From contig JANXTZ010000028.1 of assembly GCA_025352125.1 (NCBI GenBank), positions 62,001 through 126,000 of the forward strand: 64,000 bases of DNA, read 5' to 3'. The notes beneath the pieces were generated by a model, which saw only the letters and a list, made by a program, of their open reading frames with translations, did not search any database and had not been told where the DNA came from. The position numbers and the translations under genes are program-made. Of the stretch, positions 19,243-28,444 are shown piece after piece (the stretch's first letter is position 1; each line of letters starts with the position of its first letter). The stretch is from Deinococcales bacterium. Its GTDB lineage: Bacteria; Deinococcota; Deinococci; Deinococcales; JAAFIG01.

Positions 19243-20439
19243 TTATGCCAACGCAAGCGGCAAACAACTCGGTCCAATTGGTTCAAAACTTTTGTAGGTC
19301 AGCACAAACTCGCGGTGTCCCAAACTTTCGGAGGCGGTCTTCTCACCCTCGGCAGTCAAGCGAATCCGCTCGACAATCTCGAGTCCCACCTCATCAATCG
19401 TGCCCTGTCCCTCGAGAATCCTGCCCGCATTCACGTCCATGTCATCACTCATGCGACGATACGTTTCTGGGTTTCCACAGATTTTAATGACTGGACTGAT
19501 GGCGCTGCCAACCACGCTGCCGCGCCCCGTGGTGAACAGAATCACGTGCGAACCGCAAGCAATAAGTTCGCCAATTTCGGCGGTGTCGTTGATGTTCGGA
19601 AAGCCAAAGCGCACCTCGCCGTCGGGGATCACATCGAGCAGGTACAAGCCAGGATTTGGCGGCACGTCGCCAGGCTTGATGATGCCGTGCAACGCCCCGT
19701 GCCCCGCCTTGGCATACGCGCCCAGAGACTTTTCCTCGAGCGTCGTCAGTCCACCCTCGGCGTTGCCAACCGCAAAACTGCCATGCCCGAGGATGTTGTA
19801 ATAGTTCGCGGTTTTTGCCATGCAGCTTAAAATTTCTTGACCCAATTCTGGCGTGATGGCGCGGCGCACCATGTCCTGCTCACAGCCAATGAGTTCACCG
19901 GTTTCTTCAAAAATCGTGGTCGCGCCCAGGTTGACCAGACGGTCAAAGGCGTTGCCCACCGCAGGGTTCGCGCTGATGCCACTCGTGCCGTCCGAACCAC
20001 CGCAGACCGTGCCGACAATCAACTCGTGCATTCCCATCTCGGCGCGTGGCACACGCTCGAGATCAACCAAGGTACTGCGAATCCATTCGCGCCCAGCCTC
20101 GAAAGTTTTGCGCGTGCCACCCGTCTGTTGAATCACCAGCACATCCACAGGACGCCCACTCGAGCGCACCGTCTCGGCAAGTTGATTGCGGTTAAAACTC
20201 TCGCAACCCAGACTGACCAGCAAGACCGCACCAACGTTCGGGTGCGTGCAAAGCGATTCCATCATCTCGAGCGCGTAGGTGTTTGGGTAGCAACCGCTAA
20301 AACCGATCACGTGAACATCATTGTCTTCAAAGGGCGCGGCGATTTGCTTGGCGACATGATGGGCGCACTCGACCAAATACACCACTGCAATGACGTTGCG
20401 AATGCCTTTGCGCCCGTCGGCACGTAGGTAAGCTTGCAT
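19243..20439 (-). CDS. UxaA/GarD-family dehydratase, large (catalytic) subunit
   Basis: The 398-residue protein matches the C-terminal domain of altronate/galactarate dehydratases: YLRADGRKGIRNVIAVVYLV at the start, GFSGCYPN, VSLGCES, GTVCGGSDGTSGISANPAVG, and the late TTGRGSVVGSAISPVIKICG. Cys residues in these motifs probably hold the catalytic iron. These enzymes dehydrate sugar acids such as D-altronate, D-galactarate or related aldonates to 2-keto-3-deoxy acids. The ATG forms TGATG with the stop of the small subunit gene. No uronate isomerase is nearby, so the substrate is open. Confidence 0.85.
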   Translation of the reverse strand: MQAYLRADGRKGIRNVIAVVYLVECAHHVAKQIAAPFEDNDVHVIGFSGCYPNTYALEMMESLCTHPNVGAVLLVSLGCESFNRNQLAETVRSSGRPVDVLVIQQTGGTRKTFEAGREWIRSTLVDLERVPRAEMGMHELIVGTVCGGSDGTSGISANPAVGNAFDRLVNLGATTIFEETGELIGCEQDMVRRAITPELGQEILSCMAKTANYYNILGHGSFAVGNAEGGLTTLEEKSLGAYAKAGHGALHGIIKPGDVPPNPGLYLLDVIPDGEVRFGFPNINDTAEIGELIACGSHVILFTTGRGSVVGSAISPVIKICGNPETYRRMSDDMDVNAGRILEGQGTIDEVGLEIVERIRLTAEGEKTASESLGHREFVLTYKSFEPIGPSCLPLALA

Positions 20440-20744
20440 CAATGTCCTCCCTCTCCTGGACGACCAAAACTCGGAATGTAATCGCTCTGCAAATTGTGCG
20501 TGTGAACATGCTCACCAGCCGAAATTGTGGCTGTGGTCGAACCTATCGGCATTCCAAATTTCACGATTTTCTCGCCAGCGTTTAAGGCTCGAGCCGCCAC
20601 CTTGTGCCCGAACGGAATGGTTTTGCTAGCTGTGATCTTCAGACCCTCAAGCTCGAGTTCTTGTCCCTCGAGAATGGCTTTCACCACCACCAAAACGTTA
20701 TCGCTTGCGGAGAGTCGCAAAAAATACTGCCCTGAATTTTGCAT
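20439..20744 (-). CDS. UxaA/GarD-family dehydratase, small SAF-domain subunit
   Basis: The 101-residue protein corresponds to the N-terminal SAF domain of altronate/galactarate dehydratases: LEGLKITASKTIPFGHKVAA, then GEKIVKFGMPIGSTTATISA and GEHVHTHNLQSD. The His-rich end is characteristic. In many bacteria the two parts are separate genes in tandem, as here. I chose the ATG at 20744 with GGGAG upstream; a GTG at 20768 is possible. It is the first gene of the pair. Confidence 0.83.
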   Translation of the reverse strand: MQNSGQYFLRLSASDNVLVVVKAILEGQELELEGLKITASKTIPFGHKVAARALNAGEKIVKFGMPIGSTTATISAGEHVHTHNLQSDYIPSFGRPGEGGH

Positions 20745-20789
20745 GAAATATCTTACTCCCGTTTCCACAATTTTCGAGTAGAAACCTCA

Positions 20790-21485
20790 CTAGAGCGGCA
20801 AAAGGGCAATGTTCTCAGCATTCGCTCGTGCCTCCAATTTCTTTGACTCGAGCAACGCCATTTTGGCACCCAACCACGGTGTCCAGTAGGTTCGCATGGT
20901 TTGGGTCACCAGCAGTGTTGGAATCGATGTTGCGGCATCTCGAGGGCAAAACAGCAAATCCATGTTCGTGACCGCGCCACCGTTTTCACCGCCCACAGGT
21001 TGTTCGTAACGCACGTCCACGCGCTTAAAACCGAGGCTCGAGAAGGCTTTCAAACGTGTGCTCGGGTCACTGCCGATGCTGTGTTCCAACTCGAGTTCGG
21101 GCTTTGAAAGCCGTGCTGGATTGACGACATCAATAAACAAACCCCCGACTTTGCCGCCCGAGATTTTGTCCAGCGCTTCAAACCGTGCCTGATGCAATTT
21201 TCGCGCCAAACCCTGCCCTCGAAAATCTTGATCGACCGCCAGGTAACTCGAGAAACCCACATTGGTATTGCGTAAAAAATGAAACAACGTTCCCGCCACC
21301 ACACGCCCAGACTCCTCGAGCACCAACAAAATATTTTCTCGATCATGGTTGCTCCACTCGAGCATCTGCCCGATGATGGAAGCCGGAATCAGCATGTCAG
21401 GCTCGAAGTAAGTGCGTTCTTGCAATGCTCCAAAACTGGCGATTGCAGGATCATTGGCGGTGGTGATGCGGCGCAACTCGGGCAT
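20790..21485 (-). CDS. GNAT-family N-acetyltransferase
   Basis: The 231-residue protein has a GNAT core: ENILLVLEESGRVVAGTLF, the beta strand SSYLAVDQDF, and the acetyl-CoA loop RGQGLARKLHQARFEAL. The region after residue 115 (KVGGLFIDVVNP) is longer than in small GNAT proteins. The acceptor is unknown. It ends 45 nt before the UxaA small-subunit start and begins 4 nt after the next acetyltransferase gene, so it may be transcribed with both. Confidence 0.75.
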   Translation of the reverse strand: MPELRRITTANDPAIASFGALQERTYFEPDMLIPASIIGQMLEWSNHDRENILLVLEESGRVVAGTLFHFLRNTNVGFSSYLAVDQDFRGQGLARKLHQARFEALDKISGGKVGGLFIDVVNPARLSKPELELEHSIGSDPSTRLKAFSSLGFKRVDVRYEQPVGGENGGAVTNMDLLFCPRDAATSIPTLLVTQTMRTYWTPWLGAKMALLESKKLEARANAENIALLPL

Positions 21486-21489
21486 GAGA

Positions 21490-22410
21490 TCAGTTTAACG
21501 TTTTGAGGGCATGACGGTAGCGCCGCACGACCTCGAAACCAGCTTTCTGATAAAACCCTTGCACGCCCGTCCAATCAATGCCCATGCGCGTTCCACCTCG
21601 AGCTTTTAATTTGTGCATGGCAGCCACCAGCAACGCAAAACCCAAACCCTGCCCGCGCAATGCGCCAGTAACGCCCATTGGTCCAAGTCCGCAGTCTTCA
21701 GTTAGCCACAAACCCGAGGGCAAAATGACAGGGTCGGAACGCAAGCCAATCAGCGCAAAACCCATCACGCGTCCGTCAACCTCGAGCGCCAAATGTTGAT
21801 GCTCGGCTTGTCGCAGCACAAAGTTGGTGTCGTACACCCAACGCCCAGGAAATTCACGGCGCACAAACTCGAGCACACCCTCAACATCGGCTTGCACGAT
21901 TCGCGCATTGTTTGGAAGTTCGAGCGGTGGAAGGATATCCAATTCTCGAGCGAGGTCATTGCTGACACCCGTTGAAATTTCAAAACCGCGACGCTCGAAA
22001 AACCCAACCAATATATTTTGGGGCGTGTCAATCTCGAGCGTGATTGGCAAGTGTTCATCGAGCGGAATGCCTGGGATAAAATGATGCGCCTCAGTGCCAA
22101 CAACAACCAGCGTTGCGCCTCGAGATTTCAGGGTTTTTTCTGCCCAAGCCAGCAACCTCGAGCCAACGCCGCAACGCTGGAAATCTGGATGCACCGCCAG
22201 AAGCCGCACATGCCCAGTCGTGTCGTTTAATCGGTACGGTTTGGCAGGACTCGCAATGCAAACAAAACCTGCCAGCGCACCATCCACAAAACCGAGGTGC
22301 GTGTCATCAGGATTTAAAAACCGCGACTCGAACCCGAGCAAATCAAGTTTGAAACGCGGGTCGGTCATGGCGGCATTCCAAATCTCGAGCATGGGTTGAG
22401 GATCGGTCAT
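21490..22410 (-). CDS. Two-domain GNAT-family acetyltransferase
   Basis: The 306-residue protein has two GNAT domains. The first shows HVRLLAVHPDFQRCGVGSRL (acetyl-CoA loop near residue 75); the second shows GPMGVTGALRGQGLGFALLV near residue 245, followed by GIDWTGVQGFYQKAGFEVVR. Tandem GNAT proteins of this size occur in Deinococcota and Bacillota, with amino-sugar or antibiotic targets in known cases, but nothing here shows the acceptor. The open frame starts further upstream; I chose the ATG at 22410, which lies just before the first domain. Confidence 0.75.
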   Translation of the reverse strand: MTDPQPMLEIWNAAMTDPRFKLDLLGFESRFLNPDDTHLGFVDGALAGFVCIASPAKPYRLNDTTGHVRLLAVHPDFQRCGVGSRLLAWAEKTLKSRGATLVVVGTEAHHFIPGIPLDEHLPITLEIDTPQNILVGFFERRGFEISTGVSNDLARELDILPPLELPNNARIVQADVEGVLEFVRREFPGRWVYDTNFVLRQAEHQHLALEVDGRVMGFALIGLRSDPVILPSGLWLTEDCGLGPMGVTGALRGQGLGFALLVAAMHKLKARGGTRMGIDWTGVQGFYQKAGFEVVRRYRHALKTLN

Positions 22411-22603
22411 GTTGCTCGAGTGTACAAGCTTTTGACCGAGCACAAAGCAATGAAGCTTGGTCAAATTGAAGTGTTGCGAAAATCATGTTCGAACGGTTTG
22501 GCAATCATGATAAACAAGGAATTCATACGGTAAACCAATTTTGACGCCAGCTTGCTTTTTGGGTTTCGTACCCGAATTCAAATCTGTACGGCTTTTGTCC
22601 TGG

Positions 22604-22969
22604 TTATAAAAGTCCCAAACGCACGGCAATTTCGCGCCCGACAATGAAATGTTCAGTCTCGCCAACATGCAGCAACACGCAATCGCGGTCTGCGTAAAAT
22701 TCTTTGACCGCATCCCACGCCGCATCTTCGGACTCAAAGACATCGGGAAGCTCGAGGTCTTGCACCGTCTCGAGGGCATCCTCGCCGAACTCTTCGCTGC
22801 GCAGCGCTTCAACAAGCGACGTGAATTGATACCTGTCTAAGATTTCGTCGCGGTTAAGTTTACGCCCTGCCAGCGTGGTTTTTTCGACCAGCGATTCGTC
22901 GATGAACGCAAAACGCTCGAGTGCGGCATCAAAGAATTGGTCGGTCACAGGAATGATTGGAATGTTCAT
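22604..22969 (-). CDS. Small acidic protein of unknown function
   Basis: The 121-residue protein is not one I recognise. It is acidic (many Glu and Asp), predicted mostly helical, with an ESEDAAWDAVKEFYADRDC stretch and an end FIVGREIAVRLGLL. There is no signal peptide or membrane segment. It starts just after the lutC stop (ATG chosen at 22969; an upstream TTG overlaps the lutC stop), so it is probably the last gene of the lut unit. The 190 bp after it hold nothing I can support. Confidence 0.55.
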   Translation of the reverse strand: MNIPIIPVTDQFFDAALERFAFIDESLVEKTTLAGRKLNRDEILDRYQFTSLVEALRSEEFGEDALETVQDLELPDVFESEDAAWDAVKEFYADRDCVLLHVGETEHFIVGREIAVRLGLL

Positions 22970-22986
22970 GCGTTCATGATACGCGT

Positions 22987-23592
22987 TCAAGAATCCAAAA
23001 TGACAATCACGTCCACCCGTCCAGGACCATGGACCCCGAGCGCCATCGTTTGTTCAATGTCAGCACTTTTGCTGGGTCCAGTGTGCATTCCCCAGGCGCT
23101 CGGAAGCTCGAGCGACCCAAGTTTGGCGTACAAATCTTCGATGTCGGGCAGGATTTGACTGGCTTTCAAAAGAATGATGTGATGAAACGGCAACAGTGTC
23201 GCCAGCCGCCCGTGACTCGAGGAAAATGCGAGGCTACCCGTCGCGGCAACCGCAAAATTCGCGCCCGTGATGCCAACGTCAGCATCTTTTGGCTCGAGCA
23301 ACGTCAAACCGTTTTTCTCGAGTGCAAACTCTTTTAGAATCTCGTGGCTCGAGCTGACATACGAGGTTTTGCCAATCAGCAATGTTTTTAAACCTTCCCG
23401 AGCATCCTCAAGTGATTCGACCAAATGCACTTGCCCAAGCACCCGTTCGTTTTCGAGCTTGAAACGTTGTGCAAGAACTCGAGCATCCTGAATTGGATTT
23501 AAACTTGGTGGGGCTGGAGGTCTGGTGATTGGGGCTTTGGGGTTGCGACCAGTGGCAGATTGAACTCGAGCCAGGAAATCGGCACGGTTCAT
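22987..23592 (-). CDS. lutC: Lactate utilization protein C (LUD domain)
   Basis: The 201-residue protein is a LUD-domain protein of LutC type: DADVGITGANFAVAATGSLA, with the serine/glycine loop, then RLATLLPFHHIILLKASQIL and the C-terminal GPSKSADIEQTMALGVHGPG. LutC works with LutA and LutB to oxidise L-lactate to pyruvate. It is 297 bp after lutB, the gap being filled by a repeat of family A, and is followed by a small unknown gene. Confidence 0.85.
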   Translation of the reverse strand: MNRADFLARVQSATGRNPKAPITRPPAPPSLNPIQDARVLAQRFKLENERVLGQVHLVESLEDAREGLKTLLIGKTSYVSSSHEILKEFALEKNGLTLLEPKDADVGITGANFAVAATGSLAFSSSHGRLATLLPFHHIILLKASQILPDIEDLYAKLGSLELPSAWGMHTGPSKSADIEQTMALGVHGPGRVDVIVILDS

Positions 23593-23626
23593 GATGAAAC
23601 CTTAGAAGTGAGGCTGGTATTTAGCC

Positions 23627-23834
23627 AACCCCCATCCCCGACCCTTCTTGGCTTCAAGACGCACCTTCGGGCGAAACCGCTTCTCCCGCACGGCGGAAGA
23701 AGGGAGCTTTGGTGCTTTGTTATGTGACTAAAAGTGAGGCTCGAGAAACCAAACACTTCATTTGCTTTTGAATTCGATAACCCTCTCCCGCTTGCGGGAG
23801 AGGGTGGCGCGAAGCGCCGGGTGAGGGCTTCAGG
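23627..23834 (+). repeat. Dispersed intergenic repeat, family A copy 3 (both modules)
   Basis: The 297-bp gap between lutB and lutC holds module a (23627-23706: CCCCCATCCCCGACCCTTCT, a variant middle, GAAGAAGGGAG) and module b (23779-23834: CCCTCTCCCGCTTGCGGGAG, AGGGTGGCGCGAAGCGCCG, then GGTGAGGG). Module b is a near-perfect double hairpin: CCCTCTCCCGC pairs with GCGGGAGAGGG, then GGCGC pairs with GCGCC. It lies inside the lut operon, so both stems would be in its mRNA. Confidence 0.82.
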
Positions 23835-23889
23835 TGCGTCAAACTCGAACCAATTTTGTTGAGACATTGGGTTTTTGTTGCCAGTAAAT

Positions 23890-25332
23890 TTAATCATCAC
23901 TAGCCTCGGGTTTCTCGAGTTTGGGTGCGGCTTCAGTGTTCAACCCTTCATTCCACAAATCCCGAAACGATTTTTGATTGGGTGCGGGAAAATCGCGGGT
24001 GGCTTGCCAGCTCGAGAGTGGTGCAATGCCGAGGTTCGGCATTGTTTTGCCCCATTTGACAAACCGTCCGAGTTTGCTCGAGAGTTTGTACAGCGCGGGG
24101 TTTTTCATTAGGTTTTTGAAGGCTTTGATGCCCAAAGTTTCGGCAACTGGCATCAAGCCGCCGCTGACGGCTCGGGTGCGCTGGGTGACGAGCATTTGCG
24201 GCAACGGAATTTTGACGGGGCAGACATCACCGCACGCGCCGCACAAACTCGAGGCGAACGGCAGGCTTTTGGCTTCACTCAATCCGAGTAAACCAGGGTC
24301 GAGCACGCTGCCGATGGGACCTGAATACACCCAGCCGTAAGCGTGACCGCCAAGTTGCTGGTAAACGGGGCAGGTGTTCAGGCACGCGCCGCAACGAATG
24401 CAGCGCAGACTGGCTCGCATTTCAATGTCTGCCAGCACGCTCGAGCGTCCGTTGTCGAGGACGACCACGTGAAATTCTTCGGGTCCGTCAACCTCGAGGT
24501 CGGTTTTGGGTCCAGAAATTAAACTTACGAACACGGTGCTGCGTTGCCCTGTGGCGGCTCGAGGCAACAGTTTTAAGAACACGCCGAGGTCGTGAATGTT
24601 GGGAATAACTTTCTCGAGTCCCATGACGGCAATGTGAACCCTCGGGCGCGAGGTGGTCAGGCGGGCGTTGCCCTCGTTTTCGACGATCACGATGCTGCCC
24701 GATTCGGCAACGGCAAAATTCACGCCAGAAATCCCAACGTCGGCGTTCAAAAAATCTTGCCGGATGATCTCACGGGCTTTGCCCGCCAGCACATCGGCGC
24801 TCGAGCCGAGCGGCACGTCGTAAAGCTTATGAAACAATTCGTCCACCTCGGTTTTGGGTTTGTGAATTGCGGGTCCAATAATATGGCTGGGGTGCTCGCC
24901 CTCGAGTTGCAAAATGTACTCGCCCAAATCCGATTCGATCACCTTCATGCCAGCCGTCTCGAGCGCATGGTTGAGTTCAATTTCTTCTGTCACCATGCTT
25001 TTGGATTTGACGATCAACTTGGCGTTCGCGGCTTGGGTGATCGCCAGAATAATCTGGTTGGCATCCGCGCCGTCGAGCGCAAAATGCACATGACCACCCC
25101 GAGATTCGATGTTGTCCGCCAAACGCCCCAGGTAATAATCCAGATGCTCGAGCGTGTGGTCTTTGACGGTGGCGGCGTAGGCTTTTAAGGCTTCGACATC
25201 GGGCAATTCGGCGTAACGCTCCTCGCGTGCCTGGTTAAACGTTTGCGTCGCACGCATCACCGCGCCGCGAACGCCAGTGTTCGCCAGTGCCCTCAGGTGC
25301 GCCTCGGGAAAATCGTGAATGCTAATTTCCAT
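23890..25332 (-). CDS. lutB: Lactate utilization iron-sulfur protein B
   Basis: The 480-residue protein has an N-terminal LUD domain (HVHFALDGADANQIILAITQ; DVGISGVNFAVAESGSIVIV) and a C-terminal ferredoxin-like part with two cluster motifs, CIRCGACLNTCPVYQQLGGH near residue 305 and CGACGDVCPVKIPLPQ near residue 365. It is the electron-transfer subunit of the LutABC L-lactate oxidation complex. AGGAG precedes the ATG. It lies 9 nt after lutA. Confidence 0.9.
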   Translation of the reverse strand: MEISIHDFPEAHLRALANTGVRGAVMRATQTFNQAREERYAELPDVEALKAYAATVKDHTLEHLDYYLGRLADNIESRGGHVHFALDGADANQIILAITQAANAKLIVKSKSMVTEEIELNHALETAGMKVIESDLGEYILQLEGEHPSHIIGPAIHKPKTEVDELFHKLYDVPLGSSADVLAGKAREIIRQDFLNADVGISGVNFAVAESGSIVIVENEGNARLTTSRPRVHIAVMGLEKVIPNIHDLGVFLKLLPRAATGQRSTVFVSLISGPKTDLEVDGPEEFHVVVLDNGRSSVLADIEMRASLRCIRCGACLNTCPVYQQLGGHAYGWVYSGPIGSVLDPGLLGLSEAKSLPFASSLCGACGDVCPVKIPLPQMLVTQRTRAVSGGLMPVAETLGIKAFKNLMKNPALYKLSSKLGRFVKWGKTMPNLGIAPLSSWQATRDFPAPNQKSFRDLWNEGLNTEAAPKLEKPEASDD

Positions 25333-25341
25333 GATTGACTC

Positions 25342-26136
25342 CTATACGGGTTGGGCTTCTTGCTCGTAAGACAGCACCTCACGGGCTACTCGCGCTTCGA
25401 GTGCGGCTTTGCCATTCAACAACAACTGTGCAATATGAACCACGGGTGGCGTGTTCTGGCGTCTGCCCAAACCGCCACCAAGCTGCATCAGACAGCCCAA
25501 ATCGGTGCTGGTCAGGACATCTGCCTCCGTGGCGTCCACCTGAAGCGAATCAATTTTTCGGTCCATCATCGCGCTCGAGAGTTCAGGCAGTTTCACGCTG
25601 AACAAACCTCCAAACCCGCAACAGCTTTCATCCCAAGGCAAGAGTATCGCTCCCGCCGCCTCGAGCAAAATTCGTGGCTGTTGCTTGACGCCCATATTGC
25701 GCATGGCATGACAAGAATCGTGATACGCCACCCGCACACCAGTCAGGTCAACGCCAGGGTGTGTCACCCCCAGTTTTTCGACCAGAAATTGCGTCAGTTC
25801 AAACACCCGACTCGAGACATCCCAAGCCCGACGCAAGTTGATCGGGTCATGCGCGAACAATTCTGGGTAATGATGCACCATCGCCCCGCACGAACCCGAA
25901 GGCACAACCACCGCATCACTCGTCTCGAGCGAATTCTCGAAGACATTCAAATAATGCTTGGCAATCTCTCGAGCGTCATCGGCATACCCCGCGTTGAAGG
26001 CGGGCTGTCCACAACAGGTTTGATCCTGTGGAAAACTGACCTCCACCCCAAACCTTCGCAGCAACCGCACGCTTGCCATCGCCGCACTCGAGCCGAATTG
26101 ATCTGCCACACAGGTCACAAAAAAACTTACTCGCAT
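25342..26136 (-). CDS. lutA: Lactate utilization protein A (CCG-domain Fe-S oxidoreductase)
   Basis: The 264-residue protein has two Cys-rich CCG-type motifs, TCCGQPAFNAGY near residue 42 and WDESCCGFGG near residue 185, plus VAYHDSCHAMRNMGV, the pattern of LutA/YkgE and heterodisulfide-reductase subunit B. It oxidises L-lactate together with LutB and LutC. The open frame is longer, but I chose the ATG at 26136 because AGAGGTG lies before it and the LutA family starts at this point. It follows the rhamnose isomerase gene with a hairpin between them. Confidence 0.87.
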   Translation of the reverse strand: MRVSFFVTCVADQFGSSAAMASVRLLRRFGVEVSFPQDQTCCGQPAFNAGYADDAREIAKHYLNVFENSLETSDAVVVPSGSCGAMVHHYPELFAHDPINLRRAWDVSSRVFELTQFLVEKLGVTHPGVDLTGVRVAYHDSCHAMRNMGVKQQPRILLEAAGAILLPWDESCCGFGGLFSVKLPELSSAMMDRKIDSLQVDATEADVLTSTDLGCLMQLGGGLGRRQNTPPVVHIAQLLLNGKAALEARVAREVLSYEQEAQPV

Positions 26137-26235
26137 GAACACCTCTGGTTTGGAATCTCGAGCATCATAGAACGAAAACCGTGCGAACCAAAAACAACCC
26201 TCGAACCATTGCGGAAAATGTGTTGGCGTTCCCGC

Positions 26236-26263
26236 GTAGGGGCGCATTGCCATGCGCCCCTAC
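26236..26263. repeat. Hairpin repeat family B, GTAGGGGCGCA type
   Basis: GTAGGGGCGCA and TGCGCCCCTAC form a perfect 11-bp stem with a 6-nt loop, between rhaI and lutA. A related, longer stem lies at 56912-56949. No T-run follows on the minus strand, so it is not a clear terminator; it may only tune or protect the mRNA. Confidence 0.75.
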
Positions 26264-26298
26264 AGGACAATGATTTTTGAACGTTTGAACTGAATTTT

Positions 26299-27486
26299 TC
26301 ACTCTGGAAATCCACCACCTGCACTTGCCTTCCCTCGGGTTTTCGCGGTTTTCTCGAGGTACCCACCGCTGCGTAAAGCTTTCATCGGTTCACTGGGTTT
26401 GCCTTGTTCTTCACGAATTTCGGCGAGTAACGGACGCACATCGGTTCTGAAGGCATCCATCAAAATCTGATTTGCCTCTAAAATCGCGCCCCGACCCTGT
26501 GCAACCTTTAACGCAGCACGATCCACCAGCAACGCCTTGGCATAAGCTTCCTGGCAGTTAAGGACGCTCAAGAGCATGGCTTCGACCTTGTTCTCGAGGT
26601 AGTGGCACTGGTCGATCATGTACGCCACATTCTTGGCGGTATTCACAGCCAGTTTGTCTTTGGACTGCTCGCTGCTGACCAGTTCATTAAAAATGCAGAA
26701 CAACTCGAGCGGGTTGGTACTGCCGACAATCAAATCGTCATCGGCGTAACGGCGGTTGTTGAAGTGAAAACCACCAAGCTTCCCCTCGTCGAGCAAAAAT
26801 GCCACGATCTGTTCAATGTTCGTGCCTTGCGCGTGGTGTCCCAAATCGACCAGCACTTGGGCTTTATCACCCAGCGCCGTGCAGTGCGCAAACGCCGTTC
26901 CCCAATCGGGCAGGTCTGTGCCGTAAAAAGCAGGTTCAAAGAACTTGTACTCGAGCAGCAGGCGCGTGTTTTTGGGCAGTGCCGCATAAACCTCGCTCAA
27001 GGAATCTCGAGTGCGGTGCTTGCGTTCACGAAAATCGTCTTGTCCGGCGTAATTCGTGCCGTCGGCAAACCACAATGACAAATCCCTTGAACCCGTGAGT
27101 TTCATCACATCAATACACTCAAGCATGTGATTGACGGCTTTCTTGCGAATTTTTTTGTCAGGGTTGGCAATTGAACCAAGGCGGTATTCTTCGGCTTGAA
27201 AGACATTCGGGTTGATCGCCCCAAGCGCAATACCACGGTCTTTGGCGAACTTTTTCAGCTTCCCAAAATCCTCAACCTTGTCCCAGGGAATGTGCAACGC
27301 CACGCTCGGCGCAGCACCCGTCAACTCGTGAACCTTGGCGGCATCCTCGAGCTTCTCCCAGATGTCACGCGCCGCGCCAGGGCTGGAAAAGGTTTTAAAA
27401 CGCGTTCCCGCGTTGCCGTAACCCCACGAGGGCGTTTCGATGTGTTGTTTTTTCAGGGCTTCACGAATCGAATTGCTGACGTTCAT
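26299..27486 (-). CDS. rhaI: L-rhamnose isomerase (RhaI type)
   Basis: The 395-residue protein matches the Pseudomonas-type L-rhamnose isomerase, a TIM-barrel metalloenzyme different from E. coli RhaA. It has [48 protein letters not shown], the metal-binding Glu in [10 protein letters not shown], Asp-His in [18 protein letters not shown] and [12 protein letters not shown]. It converts L-rhamnose to L-rhamnulose in the cytoplasm. GAGGTC precedes the ATG. It lies in the same run as the RhaS-type importer and DeoR regulator upstream, and before lutABC. Confidence 0.88.
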   Translation of the reverse strand: MNVSNSIREALKKQHIETPSWGYGNAGTRFKTFSSPGAARDIWEKLEDAAKVHELTGAAPSVALHIPWDKVEDFGKLKKFAKDRGIALGAINPNVFQAEEYRLGSIANPDKKIRKKAVNHMLECIDVMKLTGSRDLSLWFADGTNYAGQDDFRERKHRTRDSLSEVYAALPKNTRLLLEYKFFEPAFYGTDLPDWGTAFAHCTALGDKAQVLVDLGHHAQGTNIEQIVAFLLDEGKLGGFHFNNRRYADDDLIVGSTNPLELFCIFNELVSSEQSKDKLAVNTAKNVAYMIDQCHYLENKVEAMLLSVLNCQEAYAKALLVDRAALKVAQGRGAILEANQILMDAFRTDVRPLLAEIREEQGKPSEPMKALRSGGYLEKTAKTRGKASAGGGFPE

Positions 27487-27541
27487 ATTGACCTCGTTTT
27501 GAATGGATGCTCGAGAAAAGGAACGAGCATTGACTTAAAAC

Positions 27542-28393
27542 TTATTGCATCACGCCGTGTTCTCGAGCTTTACCGCGCAAGAATGCCAGACCATCACGCA
27601 CGAGGGCTTGCGGATCACCGACCACATCGCGCCACAGGCAGGTCGCACCAGCAATATCAGGATTGATCGCAGCGAAGGATTCCATGACCAGCGCCCCATC
27701 GTAATTGATGGCTTTCAAACCCTTAAACACATCGTCCCAGTGAACGTTGCCCGTGCCTGGCGTGCCACGGTCAGATTCGGAAAGGTGAATGTAGCGCATT
27801 TTTGTGCCAGTACTGAGAATCGGTTTGAAAAACCCTTTCTCTTCAATGTTCATGTGGTACGTGTCCAGGTGAACGAACGCGTTGGGTTCGTCGATGCGTT
27901 CAACAATCTCGAGCGCTTGGCTGGCGAGGTTAATCAAGTAATTTTCGTAGCGGTTGATGGCTTCAATCCCAATCTCGAGTCCGAGCGTGGATGCCGTTTT
28001 TGCCACGGATTTTAGAACCGTCACGACGCTGGTCAGTTCATCGTCTCGAGGTGGAGCGCCCGTCAGCGTTCCCAGATGCGTGTAAATCGCTCCCGAGAGT
28101 GCCGTCGCGCCAATGCCGTGCGTCACCCGAAGCGCATCCTCGAGAAAGACTTTTGCCTTCTCAGGGTTGGCTGGCAAGTGCGAGTCTTTGGGCAGACCAA
28201 GCGAGCAGGTCGCACCGATGTTGTAATGCTCGAGCAGGGTTTTGGTGTGCAAAATATTGAAACTGGCGGGGTGTAAAACGCAGACTTCAACAAAATCCAA
28301 ACCCACCGCCGCCGCGCCGCCAATCACTTTTTCTGCGCCCTCGTCGCTCCAATCGCCTGCCCAAATAAATGCGTGTGCTCCAAATTTTGGCAT
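27542..28393 (-). CDS. Ketose 3-epimerase-like TIM-barrel isomerase (D-tagatose/D-psicose 3-epimerase family)
   Basis: The 283-residue protein has the xylose-isomerase-like barrel of tagatose/psicose 3-epimerases. The four metal ligands are visible: Glu in GIEAINRYENY, Asp in FVHLDTYHMNIEE, His in RYIHLSESDRG, and Glu in ALVMESF. These epimerases invert C3 of free ketoses, and some act on L-rhamnulose or L-ribulose. The ATG at 28393 has AAAGGAG before it. It lies 55 nt before rhaI, so a ketose made by RhaI could be its substrate; this is inference. Confidence 0.8.
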   Translation of the reverse strand: MPKFGAHAFIWAGDWSDEGAEKVIGGAAAVGLDFVEVCVLHPASFNILHTKTLLEHYNIGATCSLGLPKDSHLPANPEKAKVFLEDALRVTHGIGATALSGAIYTHLGTLTGAPPRDDELTSVVTVLKSVAKTASTLGLEIGIEAINRYENYLINLASQALEIVERIDEPNAFVHLDTYHMNIEEKGFFKPILSTGTKMRYIHLSESDRGTPGTGNVHWDDVFKGLKAINYDGALVMESFAAINPDIAGATCLWRDVVGDPQALVRDGLAFLRGKAREHGVMQ

Positions 28394-28444
28394 CTCGAAA
28401 ACTCCTTTCAGAAACCGAATCACGTACTGTTCGAGTTGTCGAGT

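Noticed and set aside
22483..22815. A 110-codon minus-strand frame
   Set aside because: It overlaps the small acidic protein gene in another frame and has no family features or ribosome-binding site.
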